From contig JAVEEJ010000049.1 in NCBI GenBank assembly GCA_030840515.1, positions 1-8,096 of the forward strand: a DNA stretch of 8,096 nt. Reading direction: 5' to 3'. Shown piece after piece: positions 5,968 to 8,096 of the stretch. The stretch comes from Frankiaceae bacterium (GTDB lineage: Bacteria > Actinomycetota > Actinomycetes > JAVEEJ01). Position numbers and translations under genes: made by a program. Every line of letters starts with the position of its first letter. Position 1 is the stretch's first letter. Below the pieces are notes generated by a model. That model did not search any database and was not told the DNA's origin. It saw nothing but the letters and a program-made list of their open reading frames with translations.

Positions 5968-6461
5968 GCGAGCACCCTCGCCGGGTGGGTGTGCTGGCCG
6001 GCACTGCCGCGGCGGTGCTCGCGCTGGACGTGGTGAGCAAGCTGGTCGTCGTCGCCAAGCTGAGCGACCGCGACCCCGTCGAGCTGCTCGGCGGCCTGCT
6101 CAAGCTCCACCTGACCCGCAACCCCGGTGCCGCCTTCGGGATGGCCGGCAGCGCCACGGTCATCTTCACGTTGGTCGCCGTCGCGGTCGTGGTGGTGATC
6201 GTCCGCTCTGCCCGTCGGCTGCGCAGCGTCGGCTGGGCGGTGGTGTTCGGCCTGGTGCTCGGCGGCGCGCTCGGCAACCTCAGCGACCGCGTGTTCCGCG
6301 CGCCTGGCCCCCTGCGTGGCCGGGTGGTCGACTGGCTGGAGCTGCCGCACTGGCCGATCTTCAACCTGGCCGACTCGGCGATCGTGTGCGGCGCCGTACT
6401 CGCTGTCCTGCTCTCCCTGCGCGGTGTCGGCGTGGACGGCCGCCGGGAAGGCACCACGTAG
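5964..6461 (+). CDS. lspA: Lipoprotein signal peptidase (signal peptidase II)
   Basis: Membrane aspartyl protease that cuts the signal peptide from diacylglyceryl-modified prolipoproteins at the lipobox cysteine. It is 165 residues from the CTG start, normal for the family. Visible features: first membrane helix with DVVSK (D22, K26), the conserved NPGAAFG (53-59), a hydrophobic helix around 64-80, a third around 89-103 leading into GNLSDR (104-109), then VVDW (121-124) and FNLADSAI (133-140) ahead of the last helix. Catalytic aspartates are D108 and D137 by family comparison. The start is deduced: the frame is open from 5868, but the LspA-like part begins at SEHPRRVGVLAG. The CTG at 5964 overlaps the upstream stop as CTGA and has GGGAGG 7 nt upstream; GTG at 5985 is the alternative and would remove seven residues. 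It probably shares the transcript with the DksA-like gene and the pseudouridine synthase. Confidence 0.95.
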   Translation: MSEHPRRVGVLAGTAAAVLALDVVSKLVVVAKLSDRDPVELLGGLLKLHLTRNPGAAFGMAGSATVIFTLVAVAVVVVIVRSARRLRSVGWAVVFGLVLGGALGNLSDRVFRAPGPLRGRVVDWLELPHWPIFNLADSAIVCGAVLAVLLSLRGVGVDGRREGTT

Positions 6462-6464
6462 CCT
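6459..6464 (+). promoter_or_regulatory. Possible -10 element for a leaderless rRNA/tRNA-modification gene
   Basis: TAGCCT overlaps the lspA stop codon, ends 6 nt before the GTG at 6471, and is the same hexamer as the proposed ileS -10. RNA would then start at or next to the GTG, giving a leaderless message. No good -35 is visible. The case rests on this spacing and on the lack of a ribosome site for the next gene. Confidence 0.35.
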
Positions 6465-6470
6465 GATCCG

Positions 6471-7403
6471 GTGACCGGCCGCCGCAGTCTTCCCGTGCCC
6501 GAAGGGCTCGACGGGCTTCGGCTGGACGCTGCCGTGTCGCGCATGTTCGGCCTCTCCCGCACCACCGCAGCCGACCTCATCGGGACCGGCGCGGCCCTGG
6601 TCGACGGGCGACCGGCCGGCAAGGGCGACCGCGTCTCCGGTGGGGCCTGGCTCGACGTGGACCTCCCGGGTCCCGCTGAACCGGTGGTCATGCGTGCCGA
6701 GACCGTCGAGGGCCTGGTGGTCGTGTACGACGACGACCACGTTGTCGTCGTCGACAAACCGGTGGGTGTGGCGGCCCACCCCAGCCCCGGCTGGGAAGGC
6801 CCGACGGTGATCGGCGGGCTCGCCGGGCTCGGCTACACGGTCAGCACGAGCGGAGCGGCGGAGCGGCAGGGCGTGGTGCACCGGCTCGACGTGGGGACGA
6901 GCGGGCTGATGGTGGTGGCCAAGAGCGAACTGGGCTACAGCAACCTCAAGCAGGCGTTCCGCGACCGCACCGTCGACAAGACCTACCACGCGCTCGTGCA
7001 CGGCCATCCCGACCCGAGCAGCGGCACCGTGGACGCGCCGATCGACCGACACCCCAAGCACGACTGGCGCTTCGCCGTCGTCGCCGACGGCAAGCCGAGC
7101 GTGACCCACTACCGCACGCTCGAGGCGTTCCGGGCCGCCAGTCTCCTCGAGATCGACCTCGAGACCGGGCGCACGCACCAGATCAGGGTGCACATGGCCG
7201 CCGTGCGGCACCCGTGCGTGGGCGACCTCACCTACGGGGCCGACCCGACCTTCGCGAAGCGCCTTGGGCTGACTCGGCAGTGGCTGCACGCCAGGCGGCT
7301 CGGTTTCGCGCACCCGAGCACGGGGGAGCCGCTGGTCTTCGAGAGCGACTACCCCGCTGACCTGCAGGCAGCGCTCGACACCGTCCGCGAGGAGTCAGCG
7401 TGA
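6471..7403 (+). CDS. RluA/RluD-family pseudouridine synthase
   Basis: The enzyme converts a uridine in RNA (large-subunit rRNA for RluD itself) to pseudouridine in the cytosol. At 310 residues it has the usual RluD-type length. An N-terminal S4 RNA-binding domain spans about residues 12-65 (LDAAVSRMFGLSRTTAADLI onward). The catalytic domain has VVHRLDVGTSGLMV with catalytic Asp D140 (HRLD, 137-140), followed by QAFRDRTVDKTYHALVHG and the conserved ETGRTHQIRVH (231-241), then HPCVGDLTYG. The GTG at 6471 fits homologue N-termini (RRSLPVPEGLDG), but no Shine-Dalgarno sequence lies close: the nearest purine run, GGGAAGG (6445-6451), is about 19 nt away. Translation may follow from lspA, 9 bp upstream, or from a leaderless RNA. 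Its place beside lspA is conserved in actinobacteria, though the exact target uridine cannot be read from sequence. It overlaps the next gene by 4 bp. Confidence 0.95.
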   Translation: MTGRRSLPVPEGLDGLRLDAAVSRMFGLSRTTAADLIGTGAALVDGRPAGKGDRVSGGAWLDVDLPGPAEPVVMRAETVEGLVVVYDDDHVVVVDKPVGVAAHPSPGWEGPTVIGGLAGLGYTVSTSGAAERQGVVHRLDVGTSGLMVVAKSELGYSNLKQAFRDRTVDKTYHALVHGHPDPSSGTVDAPIDRHPKHDWRFAVVADGKPSVTHYRTLEAFRAASLLEIDLETGRTHQIRVHMAAVRHPCVGDLTYGADPTFAKRLGLTRQWLHARRLGFAHPSTGEPLVFESDYPADLQAALDTVREESA

Positions 7404-8096
7404 GCCGCGTACGGCAGCTCGACGACCGGCTCTTGCCGCGGCCCGCCGCGTGGCTGCGCCACGCTGCGACGACCCTGCAGGCGTGGGTCGACCGCATCCC
7501 GCGTCCCGAGCCGCAGGAGGACCTCCCCGACGAGGTGGAGGTCCCGCTGGGCACACGGCTGCGTGCCCTCGACGACCGCTACGCCCGCAGTGGCCCGCTC
7601 GGCTTCCTGGCCGAGGTGCCCCAGCTCGCCGCCGTACTCGTAACCCTCTTGCTGTCCGCCAGTGCGTTCACCGTGGCGGCCCGGCAGACCCCTGCCAGTC
7701 AGCAGGCAGCCAGTCCCGGGCAGCCCGACCGGGTCGAGGGCAGGGACCCCAGCCTGGCGTTCGTGGGGATCCAGCCGGGCGCGGCCGTGGCGACCTACAT
7801 CGATGGCGCCCGCAAGCGCCTCGACGAGATCACCCAGCCCGACGCATCGGTGGTGGGGCTCATGGTCTTCGACCACTACGTGACCGCTGCCCAGGCGGCC
7901 CAACTGGCCGACCCGACCCGACCCACGCGGGCCTACTACGCGACTCGCGGCAAAGGACTGCCCGGCGAGACTGCCTACGCGCCGGTCGTCGACATCACCA
8001 GGGACCTGCCACCTCAGCTCAAGGCCGCCGCCAACCAGCTCATGGTGCGGGTCAAGCAGAACGAGCAGCTCGCGCCGACGATCGCCGGCAACAACG
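7400..8096 (+). CDS. Membrane-anchored protein of unknown function, C-terminus cut by window edge
   Basis: The frame opens with GTG at 7400, overlapping the previous stop as GTGA, with GAGGAG at 7389-7394 (5-nt spacing). It stays open to the window end (232 residues seen). I do not recognise the family. Residues 1-65 are charged with several Arg and acidic residues (for example QEDLPDEVEV) and look cytoplasmic. A single hydrophobic segment runs from about 74 to 94 (VPQLAAVLVTLLLSASAFTV). Then come a Gln/Pro/Ser linker (96-110) and a soluble region containing ATYIDGARKRLDEI, VVGLMVFDHYVTAAQAAQL and YYATRGKGLPGETAYAPVVDI. With no cleavable signal seen, this suggests a type II membrane protein with an outside domain. 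Strong translational coupling to the pseudouridine synthase places it in the operon, but that does not define its role. The rest of the domain lies outside the window. Confidence 0.85.
   Translation, partial: MSRVRQLDDRLLPRPAAWLRHAATTLQAWVDRIPRPEPQEDLPDEVEVPLGTRLRALDDRYARSGPLGFLAEVPQLAAVLVTLLLSASAFTVAARQTPASQQAASPGQPDRVEGRDPSLAFVGIQPGAAVATYIDGARKRLDEITQPDASVVGLMVFDHYVTAAQAAQLADPTRPTRAYYATRGKGLPGETAYAPVVDITRDLPPQLKAAANQLMVRVKQNEQLAPTIAGNN

Noticed and set aside
5859..7313. Minus-strand open frame of 484 codons opposite lspA and the pseudouridine synthase
   Set aside because: Both plus-strand genes carry clear catalytic motifs. The opposite frame is His/Arg/Ala-rich with none.

Overview
The window comes from a very high-GC genome with strongly G/C-ending codons. 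It is almost certainly an actinomycete (Actinomycetota). Three things support this: an actinobacterial/eukaryote-like isoleucyl-tRNA synthetase behind a translational T-box leader, the gene set ileS / TraR-DksA-like protein / lspA / RluD-type pseudouridine synthase that lies downstream of the division cluster in Streptomyces and relatives, and frequent GTG starts with short gene overlaps. I do not assign a genus.

Layout. The left half reads on the minus strand: a promoter near 4150, an ileS T-box leader (about 4120 to 3899), ileS (3898 to 728), a small unrecognised protein gene (653 to 81), and a hairpin terminator with a perfect 16-bp stem (31-66). The right half reads on the plus strand from a promoter at 4348-4376: a TraR/DksA-type zinc-finger protein with a very long Lys/Ala/Pro-rich N-terminal tail (4432-5967), lspA (5964-6461), an RluD-family pseudouridine synthase (6471-7403), and a membrane-anchored protein of unknown function that runs off the right edge (7400-8096). 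The plus-strand genes overlap by 4 bp or lie 9 bp apart, so they look like one operon.

The divergent intergenic region (3899-4431) is dense. It holds the T-box, both promoters and, between them, an 82-bp interrupted palindrome (4201-4282) that neither gene explains and that resembles a REP/MITE-type element.

Points worth a second look: the IleRS signature motif reads GTHH instead of HxGH, a variant linked with mupirocin hyper-resistance in type 2 IleRS; lspA appears to start at CTG; the pseudouridine synthase gene may have its own leaderless promoter; and the DksA-like protein carries a histone-H1-like tail of about 390 residues coded by 15-bp DNA repeats. I found no prophage, CRISPR array, transposase, tRNA or rRNA. 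Apart from the palindrome and the two unknown proteins this is a conserved housekeeping region, and I see no convincing undescribed multi-gene system in it.
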